A stretch of DNA of 64,000 nt, from positions 1,178,001-1,242,000 of the forward strand of contig JARKIF010000001.1 in NCBI GenBank assembly GCA_029378245.1. The letters run 5' to 3'. Origin of the DNA: Roridomyces roridus. Its lineage: Eukaryota; Basidiomycota; Agaricomycetes; Agaricales; Mycenaceae. The translations under genes were made by a program, and so were the position numbers. This document shows positions 42,872 to 54,205 of this stretch, piece by piece. The notes beneath the pieces are model-generated. The model did no database searches, had not been told where the DNA came from, and saw nothing but the letters and a program-made list of their open reading frames with translations. Position 1 is the stretch's first letter; each line of letters opens with the position of its first letter.

Positions 42872-44131
42872 ATGCAGAGCCTCAACCCCCACGATATACC
42901 CGTCGAGTGCTTCTACGGAAACCGCATCAAGAATCCTCTCCCCACCACTTTCGCTGGCGCAATTGGTGGTCCTAGTGCTCCCTCATATACCCCATACCCT
43001 TTTGCCACCGGTTCGTTCGACAAGATATTGATTTTCGCAATGTTCCTTACATGCCACCAGGAGAACAAGCATACTCGCCCTACCAACCGACCCCCCACCG
43101 AGGCCAACACGCTCCCTTCTCTCCCTCCTACTCCCCATCCCAATTCGTGCAGCCCTCTCTCCCTAGTGTATCATATGGGTTCCCCACGGCCCCGCAGTCC
43201 ATGTACACCAACAGCCCGTCACCGCTCGCCCGGCGCAACTCGGCGGTGGACAACCACCACCCGCGAATTTCAGACTACTCTTCCCTCGCTGGCGCGTTAG
43301 ATTCGGCTGGACCGAGTCGCGTTCGTTCCAACGTACGTGTCCTGCACCAACCGCCCCTCATCCAGCTAACTCGCCCCACAGTCAATCCAGAAGCACGGAG
43401 TCGCCTCGCCCTACAAACGCCCGCCTCACAGCGAACCCGAAAGCTCCCGTTCCCGCGGAACCAAAACCCGGCGCGGGTCCAAGCACATCGGACCCACCCT
43501 CCCCGACGGACCCGCAGACCACATCCGGCTCCCACAAGAACCCTACGTCGAGCCCATACCGGAATCAGGCTATCAGAGGATCGACCACCACCGATTGCAG
43601 CCCATCATGTTCAAGAGCAAGCGGTCTGCGATGCCCGGGATACGTCTCAGGGAGGTCGATGGGGAGAGCTGCCCGAGCCTCGAGGGAGCAGATGATCGGG
43701 TGTTTGAGGGGGCTGGGTATCGGGAGATTAAGATTCGGATTTTGGTATGTCCCGTCTTGCTTGACGCGTTCGTTCCAGCCTCATCTTGCTTGCAGTGGCC
43801 TGGCTACATGCCTTTCGAGAAACGTTTCAAGCCAGCGGACAGTCGGCGAAGCATGGTGCTCTTCATGACTGCGTCCATCGTCACTCAATACATGACCGCC
43901 ATCAACAATAAATGTATCGCTGCAAAGCGCGGGTACGAAGAATGGTCTGTTGGGAGACGGCCGAATGGAGCAGAGGGTCTGAGGCCGGAGGATGTTCTCA
44001 TGTAAGCCATCCCGTCGCTCTTCTAGTTTCTGAGATTGACGAAACACAGCACCGGCATCGAACATCGCGGAGGAGCCAATTTCCAGGTCGAAATTTGGAT
44101 TCCGAAGCGGAGAATGGGGATTGCATATTAG
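42872..44131 (+). CDS. Hypothetical Pro/Ser-rich protein
   Basis: Four or more exons join in frame from MQSLNPHDIPVECFYGNRIK to the end TGIEHRGGANFQVEIWIPKR with a stop at 44129-44131; about 370 residues. The first half is disordered and Pro/Ser/Tyr-rich (YMPPGEQAYSPYQPTPH region). A charged stretch with SRSRGTKTRRGSK looks like a nuclear localisation signal. The C-terminal 150 residues are folded-looking (GYREIKIRILWPGYMPFEKR; SRRSMVLFMTASIVTQYMTA) and may form a small alpha/beta domain. I do not recognise a family. It could be a basidiomycete-specific nuclear protein (inference from the basic cluster only). Confidence 0.65.
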
Positions 44132-44240
44132 GTGGTTCAATCTGCATTGATGTAGCAATTAGACAGGTAAATCTCTCGCATGGCAATTTGTACAGTATAC
44201 AACGCACGCACACTTTCCTTTACGATAATGTATCATTCAT

Positions 44241-44923
44241 TCAGTTTTCTGACGGAGGGTCCTCGATGGCCACCTCGGATGCTAGCCGTGATATCTCGGA
44301 AAAGGCTACTCTGAGCAGATCGAGGTCCGCGTCCAGACTCTCTGCCCGCGTTTTCATCTGAACGGCATGAGCTAGAGGTTCAAATGGGCGTTCATGGACA
44401 TACAGCAGCAATGGTATCACTGGCGGCTATGAGCTCGTGGTGGTGGTTATACACCAAAGACTGGCGCTCGCTATCGAGCTCTCGTATTTCAACAAGCAGC
44501 TCGTTTTCTCGCTTCAGCAGTCCGGGGAGCGACGAGGTCGTTATAAGCTGCTCATAATACGTTTTGGCGTCGAACGCGGGGGAGTCTACGCGTCTTGGTG
44601 AGAGGAACCACAGTGTTGGTAGGTCAAGATCGCTGACCTAGGTTCATGGGATCTTGCGTTTTGCCCGGCAAAGGAGGAGGAGGGCCCACACCGAGACCAT
44701 AGTGCTTTCGTAGCAAGTCCCGTGCACGTGTCTTGGATGGAGGAGGCGGCGACGAGGGTGTTCGTCGAGGGGAGACTGGTGTCGGGGTCACGCCAGCGAG
44801 TGGGGAAGACAGCGTAGGAGTAGTAGCGGAAGGCCCTGGAGACGAGGGCCGTCGCGGCGACGGAGGTGGCCGAGGGATAGAAGCCTTGCGCGGCGTCGCT
44901 GGTGGTGAGGATGTGGTCGACAT
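44241..44923 (-). CDS. VPS51: VPS51 homologue (GARP/EARP tethering complex)
   Basis: Three exons (44923-44638, 44585-44404, 44357-44241) give 194 residues. The N-terminal third is Pro/Ser-rich and disordered. The Vps51/Vps67 signature follows: KTYYEQLITTSSLPGLLKRE, NELLVEIRELDSERQSLVYN and a HELIAASDTIAA helix. VPS51 is the small GARP subunit that binds the syntaxin Tlg1 and tethers endosome-derived vesicles to the trans-Golgi. The short length matches yeast Vps51 rather than the animal protein, which is much longer. It is transcribed away from the cytochrome b5 gene, with start codons only 32 bp apart. Confidence 0.85.
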
Positions 44924-44955
44924 CAAAGTTTGTCCAACTCTTGATTCCAACTTTC
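44924..44955. promoter_or_regulatory. Very short divergent interval between VPS51 and the cytochrome b5 gene
   Basis: Thirty-two bases separate the two start codons. If both starts are right, the 5' leaders overlap each other's coding sequence or are nearly absent. The alternative is that one start lies further downstream. A longer VPS51 start at 44950 would leave only five bases. Confidence 0.5.
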
Positions 44956-45703
44956 ATGACCGCCTATCTCAAGAGCTGGCTCAGTGGCGCGCCCCCAGTT
45001 GCAACCCCAGACGACGACGTGCCCACATTCCTCAGAGTATCACCTCCAGCATCCGACGACGGAGAGGAAACGGAGAAGGAGGACGATGACTATGTTCCTG
45101 CGTTCCCTGCTCTGAACAGCGCCCAACGCGCTTCTTCATCCAGGCCGCCACCCAGGATCTTATCCGATTCTGCCCTAATGCCCCCACCGCCCGTCCCATC
45201 TCTCGCATCCCGCACCCCTGGCGTCTCTTCCAAATCCCCGTCTTCACTCCTAGTCCCTACCACAACAACACAGCGGCCACTGAAACCCACCAAGAAACGC
45301 GAAAAGGTGGCTCTAGCTCCGGGACACAGTCCCCTCGATTGGGCAGCCCTCAAGTCCTCCGGTACGGATCTGCGAGTAAGCCAGACCTGACCAGACCTCT
45401 ACCAAAATCGATCTCTGACTCGATTCAATCAAGGGTGTCGACAGCCTAGCGCGCATACCACCGTCCGTGCTGAAACAACATCGTTCTAAAGACGATGCGT
45501 GGTCCGCATTCTACGGCAAGGTGTATAACATCACGCCCTACCTCGCTTTCCATCCAGGCGGAGAGAGAGAGCTTATGCGCGTTGCTGGACGCGATGGGAC
45601 GGAATTATTCGCAAAGACCCACGCATGGGTCAACGCCGACTTTATGCTCGACTCGTGCATGGTCGGATTTTTGATACCAGAGCCTGCACCCGATTCCCCT
45701 TAG
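44956..45703 (+). CDS. Cytochrome b5-like heme protein with long N-terminal tail
   Basis: Exons 44956-45375 and 45434-45703 give 229 residues. The N-terminal 130 residues are Pro/Ser-rich and disordered, with acidic EETEKEDDDYV and basic PTKKREKVAL patches. The C-terminal 90 residues are a cytochrome b5 domain: AWSAFYGKVYNITPYLAFHP followed by GGERELMRVAGRDGTELFAK and THAWVNADFMLDS. The two heme-ligand histidines are in FHPGG and KTHAW. This is the layout of the Irc21/Cyb5R4 N-terminal type, which donates electrons to reductases or desaturases. No transmembrane anchor is present, so it is likely cytosolic. The partner reductase is not in the window. Confidence 0.88.
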
Positions 45704-45835
45704 AACTTGAATAGATGATCAAGATGTGCTACAGATATAATAACAAGATGTTGTAATAGTCTAAACTGTTGTACATGGTGCGGCAGATGAAGATAAGAAT
45801 AATTGGTATTGCTACAAGAAATCTTGAAGAAATCA

Positions 45836-47868
45836 CTATGAAATGGTCACCCTTGCATCAAAGTTGAACTGCATGTCGTCGAAGGAAGAGAAAGGATCTT
45901 CCACAGGTTTTGGCCGCGAAGCATAGAGGATAAAGGTGCGCTGCACCATTCCTGCTAGTTGGATGAATCGAATCACGTTGGGCCCCGGCTGGATATAGTT
46001 GGTCACGTCAATAGGCGAGGTAGGATCCTGGCAGGCATTTCAGAACGGCAGGCGAAAACAAGAATGAAAAGACCAACAATGTCATACGGCAACCACGTCC
46101 TCCCACAGTCCGCCTCATGATTTATATCCACGAAAAGCGTCCCATCTTGCGGCCAGGAAGTCTCGAGCTCAGCAACAGCACTCGCCATATTTTCAGGCGA
46201 CGAGCCAGACCCGCTCAGCTTGGTGTACAACTCATGCAGAGCTTCCGTCGAGAGACACAAAAGGGAAACACAGATCTTGGAATTTGGCAGTGCAGACGGA
46301 GGTCTGAAACCGAATCAGCATAGGGCAGGATAAGAGACACCGAAGGCAAACGCACCGCGGGATGGTGAGATCGTATATAGCCGCAAACCCAGGTTCAATT
46401 ACGAATCTTCCTTCGAGCACTCTTGACGTTTCAGCCCCCACTTTGACAAGCCAAAGCCCAGGAACCTTGTCGCATGGATTGGCGGGGCGGCTCGGTGGAG
46501 GCGCTGGGGATGCATCGGGTGGTACCACACTTGATGTCGATGCTGAACCCCTTCCTGGCCCGCGGGAATCAGTCCAAGTGGGGGGAGAGCGATGTCGTGG
46601 AGGAGGCGGGGGCGGTGGCGAACGGTCTGAAAATTTGCGTTTTCGGGTGGGTGATGGACTACGTTGGCGGTATCGAGAATTGAATACCGGAGAAGGCGAT
46701 CGGCGGTTCCGAGGCGGGTCCCGGTGGCGTGACCGTGAACGGGAGCGCGACCTGTGGGAAGAGCGATAGCTGTTGGAGTGTACAGAGCGAGGAGGAGAGC
46801 GGGATCGATAACTCTCGCGTCGAGGAGGGGTTCGAGAGCGATGACCATTTCTGGAAGGAGAATACCCCGAACCATTCCGTATTCGAGAGCGAGATGTGGA
46901 ACGATATGGAGCATATTCAGCTCTATTGTTCCGCCCCCGCAGCGACGCGGTCGATCGCGCTGGAGAGGGTGTTCGCCGTCGAAGCCGCGGCGACTGGGTA
47001 TAATTTGAGCGTTCATCAGGCTCAGTGGCTTTTTCCTTGCCCTTCCAGCTCATTCTCGGCGTTGGAGGATTACTAGATTGCCCAAGCATTGAGCGAGGGC
47101 CTTTTGGAGGAGGTTTGGATATGTTATCGAGTTCGGAGGGGGGCGGTGTGGGGAGACTGGACGTGGACGCGACGGAGGGTTTGCTATTCTCCCCGATCGA
47201 CACGCGCCTCAACGTTTTTGTTCTCGAAACCATTCAGGATTTGTTCCGTTGCGACACGAGCAGTCGGTGACGGCGCGTCCGCCATCTGCGACCCAATCTC
47301 CTGCAATTTCCTCCCGAAAGATTCGATATTGTCTGGGGTTATCATCGCGTTTATCTTGGCTTCCAGGGACTGTGGATCCACAATGCCATTAGGGTCGCGT
47401 AATTTGCTGTTTTGGAGCACTGCAGAATTGAGTGCTCGGCCTATACGCGCCTTTAAAGGACGCGGGGGACGCTTTTCGCTGGTTTGGTCGGGGCTGGTGG
47501 CAGGGGCAGCGGCAGAAAAGACAGCAGAGTTGCCGAAACCCGACTTTCGAGGTCGATACGCGTCGCCATTCATTGGGGGCGCGCCAACACGGTCTTGTAA
47601 CGACAACTGCGACATTCAGAATGAAGGAAATGCCACCAGCACGGGTTGGACACACCTGGGGCATGACATCGTCGTCGCCGTCCATCGTCACATCTGCTGC
47701 ATCGCCAATCTCCATACGTTCGAGTAAAGAACGCCTCCGAGGTGCTTGCGGGCCTATACGGTCATAAAGGGACGGAGATTCTGCATTCGATGGTAAAGTT
47801 GTGGGCGCCTCTGTGGGACTGTCCCCGTGGAAGCTTTGCCTTTGCTTCCAGACTTTTTTGGGACTCAT
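45836..47868 (-). CDS. Arg/Ser-rich protein with a C-terminal folded domain
   Basis: Multi-exon gene from MSPKKVWKQRQSFHGDSPTE at about 47868 to a stop at 45838-45836. Segments in order: Pro/Ser-rich start, a KINAMITPDNIESFGRKLQE helix, a long RS-type region (SRSRSRHRDPPRNRRSPSP, repeated Arg-Ser pairs), a Pro run, and a C-terminal domain readable as DGTLFVDINHEADCGRTWLP and SPIDVTNYIQPGPNVIRFIQ followed by LAGMVQRTFILYASRPKPV. RS regions occur in splicing factors and chromatin proteins. The C-terminal strand/turn pattern (ID-T-YI--G-N-I-F) is reminiscent of the PINIT fold of SUMO ligases, but no SP-RING follows. One intron in the middle (around 47190) could not be placed with certainty. Nuclear role inferred from composition only. 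Confidence 0.6.
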
Positions 47869-48126
47869 GGAGAGTTGAATAGCAGCGTTTGCGTGTCTGT
47901 CATACGCAAGTGTGGTCCCCACGATGGCCGACGGTGTGAAATGGAAATGGCTGCTTGATGGGCACCAGAAATTCTTCTTCTCTTCTACTCTAAATCCACG
48001 AACGATGAGCGTCCCTCTGGGGTGCTACGGTCAGACTACATCGTCTGAAATTCGGCCGGATCGACATGAGCCGAAGTCCGAGCCTCTATAAGTAGGCGTT
48101 TGGTTCTAGGGCGCTTGTCATCTGCC

Positions 48127-49322
48127 ATGGCCACCCCGGATTATCAGAAACTTGGCTTTACCACTATCAAACCGTATCTTGACGGCCACATTCTTGTCAT
48201 CGTGCAAGACCGCTCGAAACAGTCTGTGGTCTCTCTGTAGCAGGTAATTGCTCCTAACGCTCCCACAGGCGCAACAGCTGGAACGGCGTGGTTCCTCAGG
48301 AACTCATCGTCAGTCATGGTCATGTTACTATTGGCACTGTTACAGACCGCGTTTATAGACCATCTTTGACCTTGCGGACCGTGACGACCGCGTTCGAGTC
48401 GTCATTGTGACCGCCGAGCTAGCTTCGCCAGCCTATTGTGCCGGGGCAGACATCTCCGGTGGGTGGGATATCTTGTGGCGCCCCGAGGAAGAGAAGGAGG
48501 GCGAACACGGTGGGTAGCTCCATCCTTCTCTGCGTTTGCTCACTTTCGTGCAGCCCACAGAGACAGTGGCGGCAAGACCTCTCTGGCCATTTACCGGTGC
48601 CGCAAGATTACGATTGCGGCTGTTAATGGCCATGCAGTACATATGTGTTCCATATCGCGTCCGAACTATGCTTAACAGAATCCTAGGCAGGAGTAGGCAT
48701 GACTGGCATGCAGCTGCCATTCGACTTTCGTTTTGTCTGGGCTGGGGCCAAGCTCACGTTCCCTTTCGTGCGCCGTGGTATTGTCCCTGAAGGCGCGTAT
48801 CTGATCACTATGGGAAACCGAGTACTAATTGACATTTACAGCAACCTCAAGCTACCTGCTCCCACGCCTCATCGGTGTTTCGCGTGCAAACTCCCTTCTT
48901 TTGACGGGCGGCACATTCTCGGCCAGCTCGCCTCTGGTCCGCGAGCTCTACCACGAAATCCTCCCGACGCGCGAGGAAGTCTTCCCCGCCGCCCTGGCCT
49001 TTGCGCGCGAACTCGCTGCCACGACGTCCCAAATCTCCATTGCCGTAGCCAAAGGCCTCATCCAGAATCCTGGTCAGTCGATTGAAGAAAATCACCTCTA
49101 CGACTCGCGCGCGATGCGTGCTATGGGTGGGTCTGCCGATGGAGCTGAGGGTATCTTGTCGTTCAGAGAGAAGCGGGAGCCCAAATTCAGCGGGTCGCTT
49201 TCCAAGGATTTGGGGTCTTGGTTCCCATGGGTGAGTGCTTTCCTCGGGTAGCGGCGCCAATGTACTGACTTTGGCTCTAGTGGCAGGTGGTAAATACGAA
49301 GCATCGCAATGCCAAGTTGTAA
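48127..49322 (+). CDS. Enoyl-CoA hydratase/isomerase family protein
   Basis: Crotonase-fold enzyme, probably mitochondrial or peroxisomal beta-oxidation or a related CoA pathway. Seven or so short exons run from an ATG at 48127 to TAA at 49320-49322. Readable motifs: RVVIVTAELASPAYCAGADI (oxyanion-hole loop), AAVNGHAAGVGMTGMQLPFD (second oxyanion Gly), KLTFPFVRRGIVPEATSSYL (with the general acid/base Glu) and LLPRLIGVSRANSLLLTGG. One intron near 48796-48841 appears to use a GC donor, restoring GIVPEATSSYLLPRLIG. The C-terminus (HRNAKL) resembles a weak peroxisomal signal; a C-terminal SKL-type tripeptide would be A/N-K-L (here AKL, a recognised PTS1 variant), which favours the peroxisome. Confidence 0.88.
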
Positions 49323-49551
49323 TAGTTGAACGAATCTCGTCTGTGATACGTATCTTCTGGCTTCAACGGTCCGGCCTTCCATTTGCAACCAACCGTTCTG
49401 GTCACGGGATGGCGAACAGGTCGCGCCATTCCAGCATCTATTTGCGCATTCATCCACCAATGTGTAAGGTTTCCCGCTGAGCAACGATGGCGCAATGCGC
49501 CGCCGGATGTATAAGGACTCGACATCCCACACTCCCTTCTTTCATTGAACA

Positions 49552-51132
49552 ATGGCCCCCGTCGCGACACACGAAACCTCCAACGCTCCCGAGCAGACTC
49601 GGGCTGTAGCCCTCAAGAAAGAGGAGGCCAAAGTCTTCAACCCCTTCTATTCACCTTCCATTGGGGACGACGGCGACGACACGTACGAATTCGCGCAATA
49701 CAAGGTACTTTCACCGGCAGCCGATTCCTCCTTCCTTCGATGAATTGACTTGCTTTTCAGCCGTGGTTCCCAAAGCTCAACTGGGAGCCTCTCAAGGAGG
49801 TTGCAGTGAGTGACCGTGGGTTGCTCGCCGACCCGGCCAAGAAGAATCTTTTTGGAGCTGCGACAAAGGTCAAGAACCTCACGCCGGCTATTGGGACGGA
49901 GATCTTGGGAGTCGACTTGCGCCAGCTTTCTGGGGCGCAGAAGGATGAGCTGTACGTGTTTTTCTCTCTTCCGTGGTTCCCTTGGAATTGAATCATACTT
50001 TTTAGAGCGCTGCTAGTGGCAGAACGCGGAGTTGTGTGTAAGTGTTTCTATGACGGCATCAATCCTCCCACTGAACGACGATAGTTTTCCGGGAGCAGGA
50101 TATTGATATCCACCAACAACTGGACCTGGCTCGTCACTTTGGCCCGCTGCACAAGCATGCGACTACGCCCATACCACGGAATGGGCTGGAGGAAGTGCAC
50201 ATTGTATACAACGATGCGTCGCGCCGACCTGATCCGTCAACATTCTCCAAGATTGAATTGTGGCACTCTGATGCAAGTGTATTCCTCACCGACTCGAGGG
50301 CTGTATGTAATTGGTCTTTTCAGGTGACCTACGAGATTCAGCCGCCGAGTACGACCTCGCTCAAGGTCATCACAGGTCCCGAATACGGTGGAGACACCCT
50401 CTGGAGCTCTGGGCAAGTCGTCTCTCTCGTAGCTGGCTCTGCGTTGGTCTGACACCGATATCTTTAGATACGCACTCTACTCGTCATTCAGCCCGGGGTT
50501 CCAAAAGTACCTGGAAGGTTTGAGTGCCGTGCACAGCGCTGTTGCGCAGGCCGAAGGTGCGCGCGCTGCGGGGCTTCACGTGCGTCGTGAGCCGATCGAG
50601 ACGATTCATCCTGTGGTGCGAGTACACCCGGCAACCGGCTGGAAATCCATCTACGTCAACCCTGGTACGCAGCTACCTCCTCCACTGGTGGCTACAACAG
50701 TCTAACTTGGACCCTAGGCTTCACCCGGCGCATCGTCGGCTTGCCCAAAGCAGAATCCGATGCCATTCTCTCGTTGCTGTTCCACCAGATCAGCGAGAAC
50801 CCCGACTTCCAAGTCCGTTTCCACTGGGAGAAGGGCTCGATAGCGTTTTGGGATAACCGGGTCCGTGTTGTTTCGTTTCCACACAAGTACTGCCCAACTG
50901 ACCAAGGCCTATGTAGATCGTAACGCACTCGGCCACGTTCGACTTTTGGCCCGCGACGCGCCATGCTTTGCGCGCTACGCCTCACGGCGAAAAACCGCTG
51001 TCGGTTGAGGAGTATGAGAAACAGACGGGCAAGGTTGCCAAGGATCGGCAGCTTGAGATTTGGCGGCAGCAGGGAGTGGACGCGCACAATGCTAATGGGG
51101 GTTTGACCAAGGCTCGAGGTTACAATGATTAG
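49552..51132 (+). CDS. TauD/TfdA-family 2-oxoglutarate dioxygenase
   Basis: Fe(II)/2-oxoglutarate-dependent oxygenase of the sulfonate/alkylsulfatase type, usually cytosolic in fungi. At least seven exons; the joined product is about 390 residues, the family size. Visible: KVKNLTPAIGTEILGVDLRQ, FFREQDIDIHQQLDLARHFG, the facial-triad HxD in KIELWHSDVTYEIQPPSTTS, GGDTLWSSGYALYSSFSPGF, WKSIYVNPGFTRRIVGLPKA, and the distal His and the 2-oxoglutarate Arg in WPATRHALRATPHGEKPLS. The protein could release sulfite from taurine or another alkylsulfonate, or act on an aryloxyalkanoate; the sequence does not separate these. It ends 62 bp before the next gene's 3' end (convergent). Confidence 0.9.
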
Positions 51133-51193
51133 GGGGTGTTAGAAAGTAAATGTACGATAGAGGTATAAAGTGGATGTACAAGAGGATTGAACC

Positions 51194-52558
51194 CTAATGG
51201 GACATTGACATACTATCCCAAGTGTGGATGAGCTGGCTAAACTCGCTCGCAGGCTTCAGAATCTTGAGGAAAAAACTGAGCAAAACAACTCCAGCAAGAA
51301 AGTGAATACTCACTGCAAGGCTTAGAAGTCGGAGAACAATGGCCAGATGATTGGGGCGAAAGATGTGGTAGACCGGTGTTTTACGCGCCATGAAAGGTTT
51401 GTCGTTCTTGTCTGCCCTCTTGCTGATGACGAAAAAGCACCAACAAGTGCCATCCGTGAGGACGGTGATGACTGCCGGTCGTGACCTAGATCAAAAGTAA
51501 ACTTGATGCACTGGACACAAGCTTGAAGTACGAACGATGTCACACAGAGGGTGGCTCCTTTTGCAAGGACTTGGGCCTCCATGTCGTGGGTGCCAAAAGC
51601 GTCAACTTGTTTTGCTTCAACAATGTTCACAGCGCACTTGAGAGCATCTTCCGGGAATTCGAGAAATCCAACTCTTTGATCTGCAGGAAAGTCAATACAG
51701 GCCAGTCATCCATTCAAGGAACTTGCCTGAACCGAGATAGAGTCGAGCTGAAACCATGTATCAGTGGAATGAAACGGAAAAAACAAATTGAACACACCCA
51801 ATTTCCCGGAAACAGGAAGGATGGTGTATTCAAGAATGCCGTGCAGGGATACGTTCGCCACCGGGGTCGATGGTACAATCACGTCTTGGTGTAACAAGAG
51901 CCAACTTTTGGTGCCCGAAGTCTCTCCCAGGTCAACATCAAATCTTGTTGCCAGTTCCTCGTCAAGGGTTTTGTCGGCCGCGAGCATTTCAGTGGCTAGA
52001 TCCAATGCTGCTAGTAAGATGTTGTTGATTGCGGTGGGGCAAGACATTCGATTCTAGAAATCGTATAACCAACCTCGAAACATTGGAAGAATGGAGGAAC
52101 CAACATGCACGAGAACAAAGTTGAGAATGGATTTCCAGGCCTTGCTTTCCCGTAGTTCGTCGGCAGCTTTGTAAAAAATACTTTCAGGCTTCGCCGCGGG
52201 ATCTGGTTCTGGGAAATCCATCTCCTTGGCCGAGTCGACGAAGATCTCCTTGATTAGGGGTTTGACGGCGGTAAAGGCTGTCGATTTCTGCAGGCAGAGA
52301 TTCAGTACAGATGCGAGTGACATCATGCGAGACATGTACCTCCTCGGTGCGCTTCAAGATAGCTTTGACGAGAGCTTCCCATTTGGCATTGTCCAAGTCG
52401 AGTTGTTTGAATGCATCATCGTCCTTGACCCCCTGGATTATAGCCTGCATCTTATGCTTGTCGAGTTTCTCGGATTTTTGCCTCTTTCTATCGATGGGCT
52501 CAGACGCGTGGAGACGCCGCTTCAAACTTGAGTCTGTCGAGTCCGTCGAGTTGGTCAT
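51194..52558 (-). CDS. Hypothetical protein
   Basis: Multi-exon gene read from an ATG at 52558 (MTNSTDSTDSSLKRRLHASE). A lysine-rich nuclear-type stretch (EPIDRKRQKSEKLDKHK) is followed by helical segments (NAKWEALVKAILKRTEEVHV; AVKPLIKEIFVDSAKEMDFP) and a region with NVSLHGILEYTILPVSGKLG. The C-terminal part (LRLLSLAFFLKILKPASEFS) is hydrophobic and may be a buried helix or a membrane segment. No family recognised. It diverges from protoporphyrinogen oxidase with 56 bp between start codons, another compact divergent pair. The last exons are uncertain. Confidence 0.55.
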
Positions 52559-52614
52559 GAGCGTCACGAGAAAGGAGTCGCCTTTGATCAACTTGATCAT
52601 CATTGTTCAGCTTG

Positions 52615-54205
52615 ATGTCGCCCACCCACATCGCCGTCTTGGGTGGCGGCCTGACCGGTCTGTCGTCGGCATTCCATCTCTCCAGACGATTTCCTTTGGC
52701 CAATATCACCCTCATCGACAAGCAGAAGAGTTTGGGCGGATGGGCATCCAAAACCGAGCGCGTCCAGCTTCCTGGTGGACGTGGCTCCGTACTCTTGGAA
52801 GGCGGCCCACGAACTCTCAGACCGAACGCCAAATCTGCATTGGAGCTGGTCAATTTTCCTACTATCCTTTAACCGGTCGCAAACTGAAGGGACTCAGATA
52901 GATACACCTTCTTGGACTCCAAGATTCCGTTCTCACCACGCCGAAATCATCCCCTGCGGCTAAAAAACGGTTCCTGCATGTGCCTGGGACGCCCGGGATA
53001 TACGAGATTCCTGGCCTGCGTCTATCCTACCTGTGGAATGAGCTACGGTTCTTCATTTCCCCTGGAGTTTCTTTCGAGCTCATCCGCGGGTGGAACCGGC
53101 CGAAAGACATCCTAGACGAGAGTTTCGAGAGTTTTTTGACGCGTCGGGGACATCCTGTCACTGCGCGTGTGCTGGGTAGCGCCCTCGTTCATGGGATTTA
53201 CGCCGCAGATGCAAGACTGCTCAGTGTCCGGGCTGCTTTCCCCAAGCTATGGGAGTTGGAAGAGAAGGGGAAGGGGCGGATACTTTGGGGGCTGCTTACG
53301 CGCTCCAAGAAGGATAAGGAGGAGGAGAGGCTACGTGATGAAGAGGACAGCAAGCGGTACGAGTTGGGCGACGTCACAAAGCTCATGGACGGTACTGCCG
53401 TCTATTCCTTCCGGGATGGAATGAGCACGCTCCCCAAGGCGTTGGCAAGAGCTATCGACAAAAACCCCAAGATCCGGGTTCTGTCTGACACGAAGATTAC
53501 ATCTCTACGGTTGGACGAAGAGCAGGCATTCGAGGTAAGCCGTTTCTTGGTTTTTAAGCGCATGAATATGAATTTCTTCTCAGATCACCACCAACAAAAC
53601 CAGTCCCATCCTTCCTTCCCATGTCGTGTCTGCGCTCCCTCTCCCGGTGCTCTACAGATTACTCCCAGAATCCCATTCCCTTCCCTATCTGACGACCAAC
53701 CCTTTCTCATCCGTCACCGCCGTCAACCTCGTCTTCCCCAGTGATAAAATCTACCCACCCGGGTTCGGCTACCTCGTCTGCCGCCCAGAAGACGACTACA
53801 AAGCAGACGACGCTGGTATCCTCGGGGTAACGTTTGACAGTAACGCCCTCCCTGGCCAGGATGACCTCACTCCGGGCACACGCCTCACCAAAGTGACGGT
53901 GATGCTCGGTGGGCCGCATCGGGCGCCAGAGACGGAACTTGCCAGTTGTTCTCGCGCACTTGCAGTACCACCTCAACCGCCGGGCGCCGCTGCCGGAGCC
54001 CTTGGTGGTGAAGAAGTGGGAGCATCGGGCGTGTATACCGACTCCGTTGCCTGGTCATTTGGAGCGTATGAACAAGTTGAGGGAGGCGCTTGTTAGCGAG
54101 GAGGGACCTTGGCGTGGACGGTTGGAGGTCGTTGGTGCGGGAGTCAAGGGTGTTAGTGTCGGCGACTGCCTCGAGAGCGGCAAAACGGTCGGGATGGAGT
54201 GGTAG
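52615..54205 (+). CDS. HEM14: Protoporphyrinogen oxidase (apparent frameshift)
   Basis: FAD enzyme of the inner mitochondrial membrane that oxidises protoporphyrinogen IX, the penultimate heme step. Exons 52615-52848, 52902-53534 and 53584-54205 total one base more than a multiple of three. The dinucleotide-binding motif IAVLGGGLTGLSSAFHLSRR starts the protein, and family segments include SLGGWASKTERVQLPGG, EGGPRTLRPNAKSALEL and HLLGLQDSVLTTPKSSPAAK. The C-terminal part reads AHLQYHLNRRAPLPEPLVVK and HRACIPTPLPGHLERMNKLR. Between PHRAPETEL and PVVLAHLQ (about 53935-53950) the frame changes by one base, with no intron that fits. Either a sequencing/assembly base error in 'ggaacttgcc' or a real inactivating indel. 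As heme synthesis is essential, an error is likelier unless another copy exists. Confidence 0.88.

Noticed and set aside
44586..44957. 123-codon frame on the minus strand overlapping VPS51
   Set aside because: A second frame across the same Pro/Ser-rich exon; only the other frame joins to the Vps51 signature.
53885..53921. A 37-nt intron to explain the frame change in protoporphyrinogen oxidase
   Set aside because: Shorter than every other intron here, and it would delete the conserved GGP segment; a one-base error fits better.
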